Source: JAAYJR01 sp964563975
GTDB lineage: Bacteria > Bacteroidota > Bacteroidia > Bacteroidales > Prolixibacteraceae
NCBI GenBank assembly: GCA_964563975.1
Contig: CAZLZJ010000016.1
Span: 1 to 41,635, forward strand
Direction of reading: 5' to 3'
DNA: 41,635 bases
Below are positions 16,436 to 25,711 of this stretch, piece by piece. Each line of letters opens with the position of its first letter. Positions within the stretch are counted from its first letter, which is position 1. The position numbers and the translations under genes are program-made. Under the pieces are notes generated by a model that was not told the DNA's origin, did not search any database, and worked only from the letters and a program-made list of their open reading frames with translations.

Positions 16436-17656
16436 ATGCATTTCGATATTGATAATATCCGAAACTTCTTCCCCGTATTACGCCGGAAAGTTTATAATAA
16501 ACCTTTTGTCTATCTCGACAATGCAGCATCTACACAAAAACCCCTGCAGGTGTTAATGGCCTGTGAAAAAGTGCACAACGACTATTATGGCAATATCCAC
16601 AGGGCTTCGCACTATATGGCAGAAAAAGCTACTTCTGAATTTGAAAGTGTCAGGGATAAAGTGCGCAGTTTCATAAATGCTTCATCAAGAGATGAGATAA
16701 TTTTCACTAAAGGAACCACTGAAAGTATTAACTTGGTTGCAACATCTTTTGGAGAACACTTTGTGAAACAAGGAGATGAAATTATTGTCTCAGAGATGGA
16801 ACATCACTCTAATATTGTTCCGTGGCAGTTGCTTTCCATCAGGAAAGGAGCTGAAATTGTTAAGCTCCCGATAAATGAAACCGGAGAACTCCAAATCGAA
16901 GAGCTTAAAAAGTTAATAAACAAAAAGACCAAAATTATTGCAGTAACTCATGTTTCCAATGTTTTAGGGACAATCAATCCTGTCAGGGAAATAGTTAAAA
17001 TTGCTCATGACAATGGAGTTCCTGTTCTGATAGACGGTGCACAGGCAGTTCAGCATCTGCCTGTTGATATTCAGTATCTGGATGCCGACTTTTTTACTTT
17101 TTCCGCACATAAAATGTACGGACCTAACGGGGTTGGCGTACTTTACGGTAAAAAAGAGTGGCTAAATCAGATGCCACCCTACCAGGGCGGCGGAGAGATG
17201 ATCTCAGAAGTCACTTTCAAAAAAACTACTTTCAGCGAGATTCCTTATAAATTTGAAGCAGGTACTCCAAATATTACCGGGGTCATCTCATTTGGCAGTG
17301 CAGTTGATCTTCTGACAGAGATCGGGTTAGATAATATTGCCAAATGGGAAAATAAACTGTTAAGTTATGCAACAGATAAGATGAAGTCAATCAGCGGGCT
17401 AAATATTTACGGACGATCCCCTGAAAAATCAGGTGTAATATCTTTTTTAATAAAAGGCACCCATCCTTACGATTTGGGTATGCTGTTAGACAAATCAGGC
17501 ATTGCGGTTCGCAGCGGGCACCATTGTGCAGACCCGTTGATGAAATATTACAATATTCCCGGAACTGTAAGAGTGTCATTTGGAATTTACAATACCTGTG
17601 ATGATATAGACAAATTCATAGATGCCCTCAAAAAAGCCGTAGATATACTTCAGTGA
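16436..17656 (+). CDS. sufS: Cysteine desulfurase SufS
   Basis: SufS is a PLP enzyme that removes sulfur from cysteine as a protein-bound persulfide and hands it to SufE. The 406-residue protein has FVYLDNAASTQKP, the PLP lysine K226 in FSAHKMYGP, and the persulfide cysteine C364 in RSGHHCADP, the same positions as in the well-studied E. coli enzyme. EMEHHSNIVPW, GTTESINLVA and YQGGGEMI support type-II (SufS/CsdA) assignment rather than IscS. It closes the contiguous sufBCDS block; a transporter gene separates it from sufE. Confidence 0.95.
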   Translation: MHFDIDNIRNFFPVLRRKVYNKPFVYLDNAASTQKPLQVLMACEKVHNDYYGNIHRASHYMAEKATSEFESVRDKVRSFINASSRDEIIFTKGTTESINLVATSFGEHFVKQGDEIIVSEMEHHSNIVPWQLLSIRKGAEIVKLPINETGELQIEELKKLINKKTKIIAVTHVSNVLGTINPVREIVKIAHDNGVPVLIDGAQAVQHLPVDIQYLDADFFTFSAHKMYGPNGVGVLYGKKEWLNQMPPYQGGGEMISEVTFKKTTFSEIPYKFEAGTPNITGVISFGSAVDLLTEIGLDNIAKWENKLLSYATDKMKSISGLNIYGRSPEKSGVISFLIKGTHPYDLGMLLDKSGIAVRSGHHCADPLMKYYNIPGTVRVSFGIYNTCDDIDKFIDALKKAVDILQ

Positions 17657-17708
17657 TATTTGATATCTGAAAATGGATCATTAATGCCAGCCGAACAAAA
17701 TTAAATAT

Positions 17709-18704
17709 ATGAGAGCTGAAGCTCAGTTTAAAAAAATAAAGAAATATCTCCCCGACTGGTTTATTGCCTGTCTCTTCATTATGATAGTTGCAGCATGGAT
17801 TAAACCGGGTATTGGCATGACAAAATCCACTTTTAATCTCAGCTTCATTATTGATATCGGGGTAACCCTGATCTTTTTATTTTACGGACTAAAACTTGAT
17901 CCGGCAAAGCTAAAGGCAGATATACGAAACTGGAAAATGCATCTGTCTGTTCAAATTACAACATTCGTGGTCTTCCCTATGCTTATTTTGCCTTTTTATC
18001 CTCTTTTGAAAAATACCGGCATTGAAGTATTCTGGATGGGGATGTTTTTTTTGGCAGCACTCCCCTCAACAGTATCATCTTCGGTAGTTATGGTCTCAAT
18101 AGCCGGTGGAAATATTCCGGGAGCAATATTTAATGCCAGCATCTCCGGTATTATAGGTATTATAATGACCCCTTTCTGGATGGGGCTCTTTCTCTCAACA
18201 CAATCGATCGATCCGGATTTTTCACATATTCTCATTCAGTTAGTAACCCAAATTATTCTGCCGGTTGTTGCCGGCCTCATTCTCCATAAATTTTTAGCAA
18301 GGTGGACCGACAGGCATATTTATAAATTTGCTGCTTTCGATAAGATAATAATCCTGTTAATAGTTTATGAATCATTTAGCAAATCATTCAAAGCAGGGAT
18401 CTTCGCCTCGGTAAGCTGGACAACCTTAGCCGGATTGTCGGCTGCGGTAGTGATATTATTTTTCACAGTAATGAAATTTACCGCTCTTCTGGCAAAAATC
18501 CTAAGATTTTCACGCGAAGACAGAATCACTTTACAATTTGCAGGAACCAAAAAATCGCTTGTCCACGGTTCAGTTTTTGCAAGTGTTCTTTTCGGAAATG
18601 CTGCCGCCGCCGGTATCTGGCTGCTTCCAATAATGATATATCACAGTTTCCAGCTTTTTTATATAAGTATTGTTGCTCAAAAAATTCAAATAACTAAAAA
18701 ATAA
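17709..18704 (+). CDS. BASS-family (SBF-like) sodium:solute symporter
   Basis: A 331-residue polytopic membrane protein with about nine to ten hydrophobic segments from LPDWFIACLFIMIVAAW onwards. The segment LAALPSTVSSSVVMVSIAGGN, followed by FNASISGIIGIIMTPFW, is characteristic of the SBF-like branch of the bile acid:sodium symporter superfamily (the YfeH-like group). Members move organic anions with sodium; the substrate here cannot be read from sequence, and bile acid is not implied. It starts 52 bp after sufS on the same strand and is followed by sufE, so it sits inside the suf cluster. It is either an inserted gene or has a link to sulfur or metal metabolism. Confidence 0.85.
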   Translation: MRAEAQFKKIKKYLPDWFIACLFIMIVAAWIKPGIGMTKSTFNLSFIIDIGVTLIFLFYGLKLDPAKLKADIRNWKMHLSVQITTFVVFPMLILPFYPLLKNTGIEVFWMGMFFLAALPSTVSSSVVMVSIAGGNIPGAIFNASISGIIGIIMTPFWMGLFLSTQSIDPDFSHILIQLVTQIILPVVAGLILHKFLARWTDRHIYKFAAFDKIIILLIVYESFSKSFKAGIFASVSWTTLAGLSAAVVILFFTVMKFTALLAKILRFSREDRITLQFAGTKKSLVHGSVFASVLFGNAAAAGIWLLPIMIYHSFQLFYISIVAQKIQITKK

Positions 18705-18738
18705 TATTTTTTAATATGTGGAAATTGAGTTTCATTTA

Positions 18739-18769
18739 TTTGCGGGCATCTGAAAAATTCCGACATTTG
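18739..18769 (+). promoter_or_regulatory. Possible promoter of sufE
   Basis: TTTG at 18739-18742, a 19-bp spacer and GACATTTG at 18762-18769 match the Bacteroidota consensus except for the first base of the -7 box. The start would be near 18776, leaving a 17-nt leader before the sufE ATG at 18793. The frame extends upstream to a GTG inside this box, a further reason to prefer the ATG. Confidence 0.35.
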
Positions 18770-18792
18770 TGTCTTTAAATAACACGAAAACA

Positions 18793-19215
18793 ATGAGTAT
18801 CGATGAAATCCAAAAAGATATAGCTGAAGAGTTTTCACTCTATGAAGACTGGATGGATAAGTACAGCTACCTGATAGATCTGGGTAACGGGCTTGAAAAA
18901 TTGGATCCTGAATATAAAACGGATCAGTATCTTATCAAAGGATGCCAGTCAAGAGTATGGCTCGTTGCAGAAAAGAAAAATGGTAAAATATATTATAAAG
19001 GAGAAAGCGATGCACTGATTGTAAAAGGTCTTATTGCTCTTCTTTTAAGGGTAGTGTCTGGACGTTATCCGAAAGAGATTTTAGAAAATGACCTTCATTT
19101 TATTGAAGACATAGGGCTAAGCCGTCACCTGTCTCCAACAAGGTCAAACGGACTGCTGGCGATGGTGAAACAAATTAAGCTCTATGCTGTTGCCTATAGT
19201 AAAGCAGATAACTAA
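18793..19215 (+). CDS. sufE: Cysteine desulfuration protein SufE
   Basis: SufE accepts the persulfide from SufS and stimulates its activity, passing sulfur to the SufBCD scaffold. From ATG 18793 the protein has 140 residues. The sulfur-accepting cysteine is C51 in LIKGCQSRVWL, the same position as in E. coli SufE. Further family features are EFSLYEDWMDKYSYLIDLG near the start and GLSRHLSPTRSNGLLAMV near the end. The longer frame from GTG 18769 overlaps a possible promoter and is not used. It is followed by the SufT-like gene after 14 bp. Confidence 0.94.
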   Translation: MSIDEIQKDIAEEFSLYEDWMDKYSYLIDLGNGLEKLDPEYKTDQYLIKGCQSRVWLVAEKKNGKIYYKGESDALIVKGLIALLLRVVSGRYPKEILENDLHFIEDIGLSRHLSPTRSNGLLAMVKQIKLYAVAYSKADN

Positions 19216-19229
19216 AAAGTGTACCGGTT

Positions 19230-19535
19230 ATGGATAAAAAAATTGATGAAATAATTGTAAAACTCAAAGAGGTCTACGACCCGGAAATACCTGTAAATAT
19301 TTATGATCTGGGGTTGATTTATAACGTTGATGTTGATGAAAACAATAACGTTAATATAATTATGACACTTACATCCCCGGGCTGCCCGCTGATAGATGTC
19401 CTGCTTGATGATGTAACATCAGCAGCCAGATCCGTTGAAGGGATCAAAGATGTTAATGTTGACCTGACATTTGATCCACCGTGGGATAAATCAATGATGA
19501 GTGAAGAAGCAAGGCTGGAACTGGGTTTCTTCTGA
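19230..19535 (+). CDS. SufT-like DUF59 (MIP18) Fe-S maturation protein
   Basis: A 101-residue single-domain DUF59/MIP18 protein. The family signature is complete: DPEIPVNIYDLGLIYNV (residues 17-33), TLTSPGCPL with the conserved cysteine, and a C-terminal FDPPWDKSMMSEEAR. Proteins of this family (SufT; also PaaD and the eukaryotic MIP18/CIA2 branch) help deliver Fe-S clusters to target proteins. Its position immediately after sufE supports the SufT assignment. The gene probably shares a transcript with sufE. Confidence 0.9.
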   Translation: MDKKIDEIIVKLKEVYDPEIPVNIYDLGLIYNVDVDENNNVNIIMTLTSPGCPLIDVLLDDVTSAARSVEGIKDVNVDLTFDPPWDKSMMSEEARLELGFF

Positions 19536-19575
19536 CATAACATAAATGATCGGTTTTTAAAGTTCCGGGAGAGAT

Positions 19576-20505
19576 ATGAAACAGCCCGATAGTATAAGTG
19601 ATCTGATAAAAAGAGAGGCACTGTCTCTTGGATTCCAGGAGTGTGTAATAATGCCGGCAGCATTGCTGAAAGAGGATCGGGATCATTTAAACAGCTGGCT
19701 CAGCAAAGGATTCAACGGAGAAATGAGATATATGGCCGGGAACAAAGATAAAAGAGTTGATCCGCGTAAACTGCTGAATAATACAAAATCTATCATTTTG
19801 GTAATTCAAAACTACTTCACAAAAAAGTATCAAAAAGAGCCCGATGCACCAATAGTTTCAAAATATGCTTTTGGTGCCGATTATCACATTGTTATTAAAG
19901 AAAAATTAAACAAACTCCTCTATTTTATACAAAGCAAGATTGCTCCTTGCAACGGCAGAGCATTTACAGACTCTGCCCCGATCCTTGAAAGAGCATGGGC
20001 ACGGAAAGCAGGAGTTGGCTGGATTGGAAAAAACAGTAACCTTATCTCTAAACGTTACGGAAGTTATATCTTTATAGGAGAGCTTTTAGTTGACCTGGAG
20101 CTGCCTTACGATAAAACTGAGCAGGTTAAAGATTATTGCGGATCTTGCACATTATGTATTGATGCATGCCCGACAAAAGCTATCATAACCGACAGAGTTG
20201 TGGATGCCGGAAAATGTATAGCTTACCAGACCATTGAACGCAAAAAGGGCCCGGAAGAAAGCTTTAGGGGAAAACTTGCAAACCGGCTGTTCGGATGTGA
20301 CATCTGTCAGGATATTTGCCCCTGGAATAATAAAGCCGAGCCACACAATGAACCCGGATTTAATCCGGATCCCGGAATGTTGATGATGTCTTTCAAAGAT
20401 TGGGTTAATCTTGATAAAAAAAGATTTGAAGAAATCTTTAACAGATCAGCCCTTCAAAGGAGAGGATTTGAAGGAATAAAAAAGAACCTGGAGTTTTTAA
20501 TGTAG
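19576..20505 (+). CDS. queG: Epoxyqueuosine reductase QueG
   Basis: QueG makes the final reduction of epoxyqueuosine to queuosine in the wobble position of certain tRNAs, using cobalamin and two [4Fe-4S] clusters. The 309-residue protein has the substrate/cobalamin-binding region TDSAPILERAWARKAGVGWIG, and two ferredoxin-like cysteine sets: CGSCTLCIDACPTKAI and FGCDICQDICPWN. The C-terminus lacks the HEAT-like extension of longer QueG proteins. A purine-rich GGGAGAG lies just upstream of the ATG. Being an Fe-S enzyme 40 bp after the SufT-like gene, it may be in the same transcription unit; it also links to the corrinoid adenosyltransferase fragment near 39.3 kb. Confidence 0.95.
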   Translation: MKQPDSISDLIKREALSLGFQECVIMPAALLKEDRDHLNSWLSKGFNGEMRYMAGNKDKRVDPRKLLNNTKSIILVIQNYFTKKYQKEPDAPIVSKYAFGADYHIVIKEKLNKLLYFIQSKIAPCNGRAFTDSAPILERAWARKAGVGWIGKNSNLISKRYGSYIFIGELLVDLELPYDKTEQVKDYCGSCTLCIDACPTKAIITDRVVDAGKCIAYQTIERKKGPEESFRGKLANRLFGCDICQDICPWNNKAEPHNEPGFNPDPGMLMMSFKDWVNLDKKRFEEIFNRSALQRRGFEGIKKNLEFLM

Positions 20506-20593
20506 CGGTAAAAATCCTCTTCCATAAAAAGTGTTTTCAAAAACAAAAATTGACACTTTAGTATAATAAAAGGTTTCATTGATATGGTTTTCC

Positions 20594-20601
20594 TATCTTT
20601 A
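20594..20601 (+). promoter_or_regulatory. Possible -7 box upstream of glgB
   Basis: TATCTTTA differs from TAnnTTTG only at the last base. No properly spaced TTG is present. It lies in the 126-bp gap between queG and glgB, where a promoter for the glycogen cluster is expected. The gap shows no terminator with a U-run. Confidence 0.22.
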
Positions 20602-20631
20602 TGATATAAATATTCTTTATTAAAAAATTAT

Positions 20632-22650
20632 ATGGCCAATATACCCCGTATCGTAAAAGATGACCCCTGGCTTAGTCCGTATACCAATCAGATTAAGGAA
20701 AGGGTAAAAGCCGGTCTCGATAAAGAGAAGGAGTTAACCGGCAAAAAGGAGACCCTTTATGAATTTGCCAGTGGTCATCTCTATTTTGGACTGCATAAAA
20801 CAGAATCAGGCTGGGTAATACGTGAATGGGCACCTAATGCTTTATCTGTTTATCTTACAGGAACATTTAACAACTGGGAAAAAGATAAATACTACTCATT
20901 CACCCCATTACACAACGGAATATGGGAACTTAAACTGAAACCAAATGACCTGCGGCATGGAGATCTCTACTCTCTTTCAATGCACTGGGCTGTTGATTTT
21001 GGCAAAAGAGTGCCCGCATGGGCGCGTTATGTTATTCAGGACCCGGAAAGTAAAATTTGCAATGCCTCCGTCTGGATGCCTGAAAAGCCCTACCAATGGA
21101 AAAACAGGAATTTTCACCCGGCAAATGACCCCCCTCTCATATATGAAGCCCACATAGGTATGGCAGGCGAAGAGGAAAGAGTTCACACTTACGATGAATT
21201 CAGGGAAAAAATGTTACCCAGAATTAAAGCCAACGGGTATAATACAGTACAACTGATGGCAATACCGGAGCATCCTTATTATGGCAGCTTCGGATATCAC
21301 GTTTCCAACTTTTTTGCTCCTTCCTCCCGGTTTGGAACCCCCTGTGATCTTAAAAAACTTATAGATGATGCTCATGGTATGGGACTGGCAGTTATAATGG
21401 ATATTGTTCATTCGCATGCAGTAAAAAATGAAGTGGAAGGTCTTGGCAAATATGACGGAACCAGGTTTCAGTTTTTTCATGAAGGAGGTAGAGGGGAGCA
21501 TCCTGCATGGGATTCATACTGTTTCAATTACGGCAAAAATGAAGTTTTACACTTTTTACTCTCCAATATTAAATACTGGCTTGAAGAGTTTCAATTCGAC
21601 GGATTCAGGTTTGACGGTGTTACAAGTATGCTATATTATGACCACGGATTAGGAAAAGCCTTTACCGGTTATGAAGACTATTTTAACAATAATGTCGATA
21701 ATGAAGCAGTTACATACCTTATTCTGGCCAATAAACTGATAAAACAGACTAAAAAACAGTCTGTTTCCATTGCCGAGGATATGAGTGGCATGCCCGGTTT
21801 AGCTACCCCGTACAGCTTTGGAGGATTAGGTTTTGACTACCGCATGGCAATGGGTATACCCGATTACTGGATTAAACTTATTAAAGAAAAAAAGGACGAA
21901 GAGTGGGATGTTGGTGAAATTTTTTACAGCCTCACTTCAAAACGGTCAGATGAAAAGACAGTCAGCTATGCAGAATCTCACGATCAGGCCCTTGTGGGTG
22001 ATAAAACAATCATCTTCAGACTGATCGACAAAGAGATGTATTACAGTATGCGTAAAGACCAATCAAACCTGATAGTTGACAGGGGCATTGCTTTGCATAA
22101 AATGATAAGGCTCATTACTGCTACAACTGCCGGAGGAGCATATCTGAATTTTATGGGAAATGAGTTCGGCCATCCCGAATGGATTGATTTTCCACGTGAA
22201 GGAAACAACTGGTCATTTAAACACTGCAGAAGAATATGGAGTATAGCAGATGACCCGGAGCTAAGGTATCACTGGCTATATGACTTTGACCGGGAAATGA
22301 TCAGGTTTACAGGCAATAGCAGGCTTCTTGATTTTCCTACTGTAACTTTGATATTTGAAAATAAAGCCGACAAAGTAGTGGCATATAACCGGGATATATT
22401 CCTGTTTGTATTTAACTTTAATCCTGTAGAATCATTTACCGATTATGGAATACCACTTAATCCGGGAAAATATAAAATAGTACTGAACACAGATTCAGGA
22501 AGATTCGGTGGCTATGACCGGATCGACGAAGAGCTGTCATATTACACTCTTCCTGCCGGAAAGATATCAAGTCAGCATTTTCTGAGACTATACCTGCCTG
22601 CAAGAACTGCCATCATACTTAAAAAAATAAAATTTCAAAAAGTTATATAA
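20632..22650 (+). CDS. glgB: 1,4-alpha-glucan branching enzyme (GH13)
   Basis: This enzyme cuts alpha-1,4 chains and rejoins them as alpha-1,6 branches in glycogen. The 672-residue protein has an N-terminal CBM48-like domain (IREWAPNALSVYLTGTFNNWE, about residues 66-86), a GH13 barrel with GYNTVQLMAIPEHPYYGSFG and VIMDIVHSHAV, and a C-terminal beta domain. Catalytic residues visible are D328 (FRFDGVTSM), E382 (SIAEDMSG) and D451 (ESHDQAL). The overall form is closer to the eukaryotic-type branching enzyme subgroup than to E. coli GlgB (no extra N-terminal module). Its TAA overlaps the start of the next gene by one base (TAATG). Confidence 0.93.
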   Translation: MANIPRIVKDDPWLSPYTNQIKERVKAGLDKEKELTGKKETLYEFASGHLYFGLHKTESGWVIREWAPNALSVYLTGTFNNWEKDKYYSFTPLHNGIWELKLKPNDLRHGDLYSLSMHWAVDFGKRVPAWARYVIQDPESKICNASVWMPEKPYQWKNRNFHPANDPPLIYEAHIGMAGEEERVHTYDEFREKMLPRIKANGYNTVQLMAIPEHPYYGSFGYHVSNFFAPSSRFGTPCDLKKLIDDAHGMGLAVIMDIVHSHAVKNEVEGLGKYDGTRFQFFHEGGRGEHPAWDSYCFNYGKNEVLHFLLSNIKYWLEEFQFDGFRFDGVTSMLYYDHGLGKAFTGYEDYFNNNVDNEAVTYLILANKLIKQTKKQSVSIAEDMSGMPGLATPYSFGGLGFDYRMAMGIPDYWIKLIKEKKDEEWDVGEIFYSLTSKRSDEKTVSYAESHDQALVGDKTIIFRLIDKEMYYSMRKDQSNLIVDRGIALHKMIRLITATTAGGAYLNFMGNEFGHPEWIDFPREGNNWSFKHCRRIWSIADDPELRYHWLYDFDREMIRFTGNSRLLDFPTVTLIFENKADKVVAYNRDIFLFVFNFNPVESFTDYGIPLNPGKYKIVLNTDSGRFGGYDRIDEELSYYTLPAGKISSQHFLRLYLPARTAIILKKIKFQKVI

Positions 22651-23663
22651 TGGACTGTAAGTTTCATACCAAAGTTGACATTCCCTTATTTGGTGAAAAA
22701 TATGGATATCAAAACCGATGGATGTTTACAGGCTCATGCTTTACGGAACATATAGGAAGTAAGATGGAAGGGCTTAAGTTCCCTGCAGATATTAATCCGT
22801 TTGGAATAATTTATAATCCCGTTTCTGTGGCAAACGGACTCAGATTGCTGATCAAAAATAAGATATTTACGCCGGATGACCTCATATTTCAAAATGGGCT
22901 TTGGCACAGCTTCTATCATCACAGCAGGTTTTCTTCGCCCGATTTAAAATTAACACTGAAAAAAATAAATAACAGAATGGCTTTTTCACGGGAGTTCCTG
23001 AAAAAAGCCGACTTCCTCTTCATAACCTTTGGAACGGCAATGGTATATGAATACAGACTAACCGGCATGACAGTATCAAACTGCCATAAAATACCGGGCA
23101 AAGAGTTCAGAAGATTTCGCCTGACCCCTACAGAAATAGTCGATGATTATCAAAATCTTTTAACTGAAATATGGCAAATTAACCCAAATCTGAGAACTGT
23201 TTTTACGGTAAGCCCGATTCGCCACCGGCAGGATGGTGCTGTTGAAAACCAGCGTAGCAAAGCAACTCTGCTGCTGGCAGTTGATCAGATAATAAAAAAA
23301 TTTGAAAATGAGAAATGTCACTATTTCCCCTCTTACGAAATTGTAATGGATGAACTTCGGGATTACCGTTTCTACGAAGAAGATATGATCCATCTCTCCA
23401 AATCTGCAATCAATCATATCTGGGAGATTTTTCGGGATTCTTTTATCAATGATGAAAGCATAACAATTTCCCAACAAATTGAAAAAATCAGTTATGCCCT
23501 GAATCATAGGCCTTTTAATAAATATACCAACGAACATCTTGCATTTTTAAATCAAAGTATGCAACATATAAAAGAGGTTCAGGAAAAATTTCCGTATCTT
23601 AACTTGGAAATTGAAGCAAACTATTTTTCTGAACAGCTTGGGGAAGTAAAAAACAGACTATGA
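22650..23663 (+). CDS. GSCFA-domain protein (SGNH-hydrolase-like)
   Basis: A 337-residue protein with the motif that names the GSCFA family: TGSCFTEHIG at about residues 27-36, followed by NPFGIIYNPVSVANGL. Other family segments are LFITFGTAMVYEY and VSPIRHRQDGAVENQRSKATLL. The fold is thought to be related to SGNH/GDSL esterases, with the GSC segment as the nucleophile-like block and DMIHLSKSAINHIW resembling the C-terminal D-x-x-H block. No biochemical function is established to my knowledge. No signal peptide is seen, so it is likely cytoplasmic. The ATG shares one base with the glgB stop and its TGA overlaps the next ATG by four bases, so it is tightly coupled to glycogen genes on both sides. 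Confidence 0.85.
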   Translation: MDCKFHTKVDIPLFGEKYGYQNRWMFTGSCFTEHIGSKMEGLKFPADINPFGIIYNPVSVANGLRLLIKNKIFTPDDLIFQNGLWHSFYHHSRFSSPDLKLTLKKINNRMAFSREFLKKADFLFITFGTAMVYEYRLTGMTVSNCHKIPGKEFRRFRLTPTEIVDDYQNLLTEIWQINPNLRTVFTVSPIRHRQDGAVENQRSKATLLLAVDQIIKKFENEKCHYFPSYEIVMDELRDYRFYEEDMIHLSKSAINHIWEIFRDSFINDESITISQQIEKISYALNHRPFNKYTNEHLAFLNQSMQHIKEVQEKFPYLNLEIEANYFSEQLGEVKNRL

Positions 23664-25609
23664 GTTATCTGAAATTCGATAAGGAACAGTTAATAAACCT
23701 TGAATATTCGCTTAACCGCGAGGTGTTAAAGTCAAATATGCCCGGGGCATATATGAGTACTACTCTAAATGGCTGCAACACAAGAAAATATCATGGATTG
23801 CTTATCTGTCCGATCAATAACTTCAATGGCGAAAAGCACCTTTTACTCTCATCCCTCGATCTATCCGTTGTTCAGAATGAAGAGGAATTCAATCTTGGAA
23901 TTCACCGTTACAAAGGGGGTATATATAACCCTAAAGGGCATAAATATATAAGGGATATTGATTTTGGAAATGTAACAAAATTTTCTTACGGAATAGGAAG
24001 TGTTGTGCTCACAATGGAAAGAGTATTAATGGAAAAAAAAGAACTTCTGCTGATACGTTATATCCTTAAAGAAGCACCGGAGCCAATTATGCTAAGGTTC
24101 AGGCCATTTCTGGCTTTCCGGAATATTCACAACCTCAGTAAAGCAAATCTTTTTGTTAACAATAAATTTAATGCTGTCAAAAATGGAATCAGCACCGCTC
24201 TGTATGAAGGTTATCCACAGTTGTTCATGCAGTTCAATAAATCAAATGAATTTATTCCCGTACCTTACTGGTATTACGATATAGAGTATCAAAAAGAGCT
24301 CAGCAGAGGTTATGACTATCTTGAAGATCTGTATGTCCCGGGATATTTTGAATTGTATATCGCACCGGGTGAATCAATAATTTTTTCAGCAGGCACGGAA
24401 GAGGTTAATCCATACTCGTTAAAGCAAAGATTTACCAAAGAGCGAAATAAGCGCCACCACCGGCTTACCTTTATATCTTCTCTCAGACAGGCAGCAAATG
24501 AATTCATCGTTCAAAAGAAAAATGAAACAGACATAATAGCAGGGTTCCCCTGGTACGAAAGTATTACACGACAAACATTCATCTCATTGCCCGGATTGGC
24601 AACAGCAATTGGTGACAACTATTTATACACTGCAGTGCTAAATACCTATACACGATATTTAAAAAATGGCTCTTTCCCGGATAGTATAAATTCACTTCAC
24701 CCTCAGTATAACTCAGCCGACAATTCATTATGGTTTATATGGGCTGTGCAGCAGTTTTCTAAAACAGAGCGATCTCCCAAAGGTGCCTGGCAAAATTACA
24801 ATTCTGCAATTAAAGAAGTGCTGGAGACCATAAAAAACTCAGCCGGGGATACTGTTAAAATAACAAATAGCGGGTTAATATCCACTGCAAAAGATGGCAC
24901 TCCCCTTACCTGGATGGACTCATGGAGCAATGGGAAGCCGGCAGTAGAGCGGGCAGGAATGCCGGTAGAGATTAATGCTTTGTGGTATAATGCCATCTGC
25001 TTTGCCCTTGAAATGTCGAAGCTTACGGGAGATACCGGATTTGTTGACAAATGGCAGTATATGGCAGAAAAAACCGGAAAAGCATTTATTGACACTTTCT
25101 GGAATGAAGGTCATCATCACCTTGCGGATGTTGTAACTAACGGTGTAGCCGACTGGTCTGTACGACCGAATATGGTGATTGCTGCTTCACTCGACTTTTC
25201 ACCTCTTTCAACTGAGCAAAAAAAGATGATTATCAATATTGCCACAAAAAAACTTCTTACAATAATGGGGTTAAGAACACTTGCACCTGACAATATCCGC
25301 TATACAGGAGATATCACAGGAGATCATAAAGAAAGAGAGGCTGTGATACATCAGGGTGCAGTATGGCCCTGGCTGATGCAATTTTTCATTGAAGCGTACC
25401 TGAAAATATATAAGCAAAGCGGAACCGGCTATGCCGGGCAACTGACAGAAGCTTTTAAAGATGTAATGACCGAGCATTGCGTGGGCACTTTATCGGAAAT
25501 GTACAATGGTGATCCTCCACACAAAGCAAAAGGTGCAATTTCACAAGCCTGGAGTGTGGCGGCAATTGTCTATGCACATAATTTAGTACACAGTTATAAA
25601 CAAAAATAG
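23660..25609 (+). CDS. Glycogen debranching enzyme (amylo-alpha-1,6-glucosidase type)
   Basis: A 649-residue two-domain protein. Residues about 15-240 match the bacterial/archaeal GDE N-terminal domain (GAYMSTTLNGCNTRKYHGLLICPI). Residues about 280-640 match the amylo-alpha-1,6-glucosidase catalytic domain (alpha/alpha toroid), with WYESITRQTFISLPG, LTWMDSWSNGKPAVERAGMP (around residues 415-435), VEINALWYN, NGVADWSVRPNMVIA and HQGAVWPWLMQFFIEAY. This GH133-like enzyme would remove alpha-1,6 branch points after the phosphorylase has shortened outer chains. It is not a GlgX isoamylase. The ATG overlaps the GSCFA stop (ATGA). Confidence 0.9.
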   Translation: MSYLKFDKEQLINLEYSLNREVLKSNMPGAYMSTTLNGCNTRKYHGLLICPINNFNGEKHLLLSSLDLSVVQNEEEFNLGIHRYKGGIYNPKGHKYIRDIDFGNVTKFSYGIGSVVLTMERVLMEKKELLLIRYILKEAPEPIMLRFRPFLAFRNIHNLSKANLFVNNKFNAVKNGISTALYEGYPQLFMQFNKSNEFIPVPYWYYDIEYQKELSRGYDYLEDLYVPGYFELYIAPGESIIFSAGTEEVNPYSLKQRFTKERNKRHHRLTFISSLRQAANEFIVQKKNETDIIAGFPWYESITRQTFISLPGLATAIGDNYLYTAVLNTYTRYLKNGSFPDSINSLHPQYNSADNSLWFIWAVQQFSKTERSPKGAWQNYNSAIKEVLETIKNSAGDTVKITNSGLISTAKDGTPLTWMDSWSNGKPAVERAGMPVEINALWYNAICFALEMSKLTGDTGFVDKWQYMAEKTGKAFIDTFWNEGHHHLADVVTNGVADWSVRPNMVIAASLDFSPLSTEQKKMIINIATKKLLTIMGLRTLAPDNIRYTGDITGDHKEREAVIHQGAVWPWLMQFFIEAYLKIYKQSGTGYAGQLTEAFKDVMTEHCVGTLSEMYNGDPPHKAKGAISQAWSVAAIVYAHNLVHSYKQK

Positions 25610-25711
25610 CTCTATGAAGCAAGCATTCAGATTATGATGAAAGCTGAAATATGATTAAACCGGATATGAACAGGCTATATAACACTTTTATAAATTATTT
25701 ATTTAAGCCTC

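Noticed and set aside
20528..20559. Inverted repeat AAAGTGT / ACACTTT between queG and glgB
   Set aside because: Seven base pairs with an 18-nt loop in an AT-rich region can arise by chance. There is no U-run and no sign of a regulator site beyond it.
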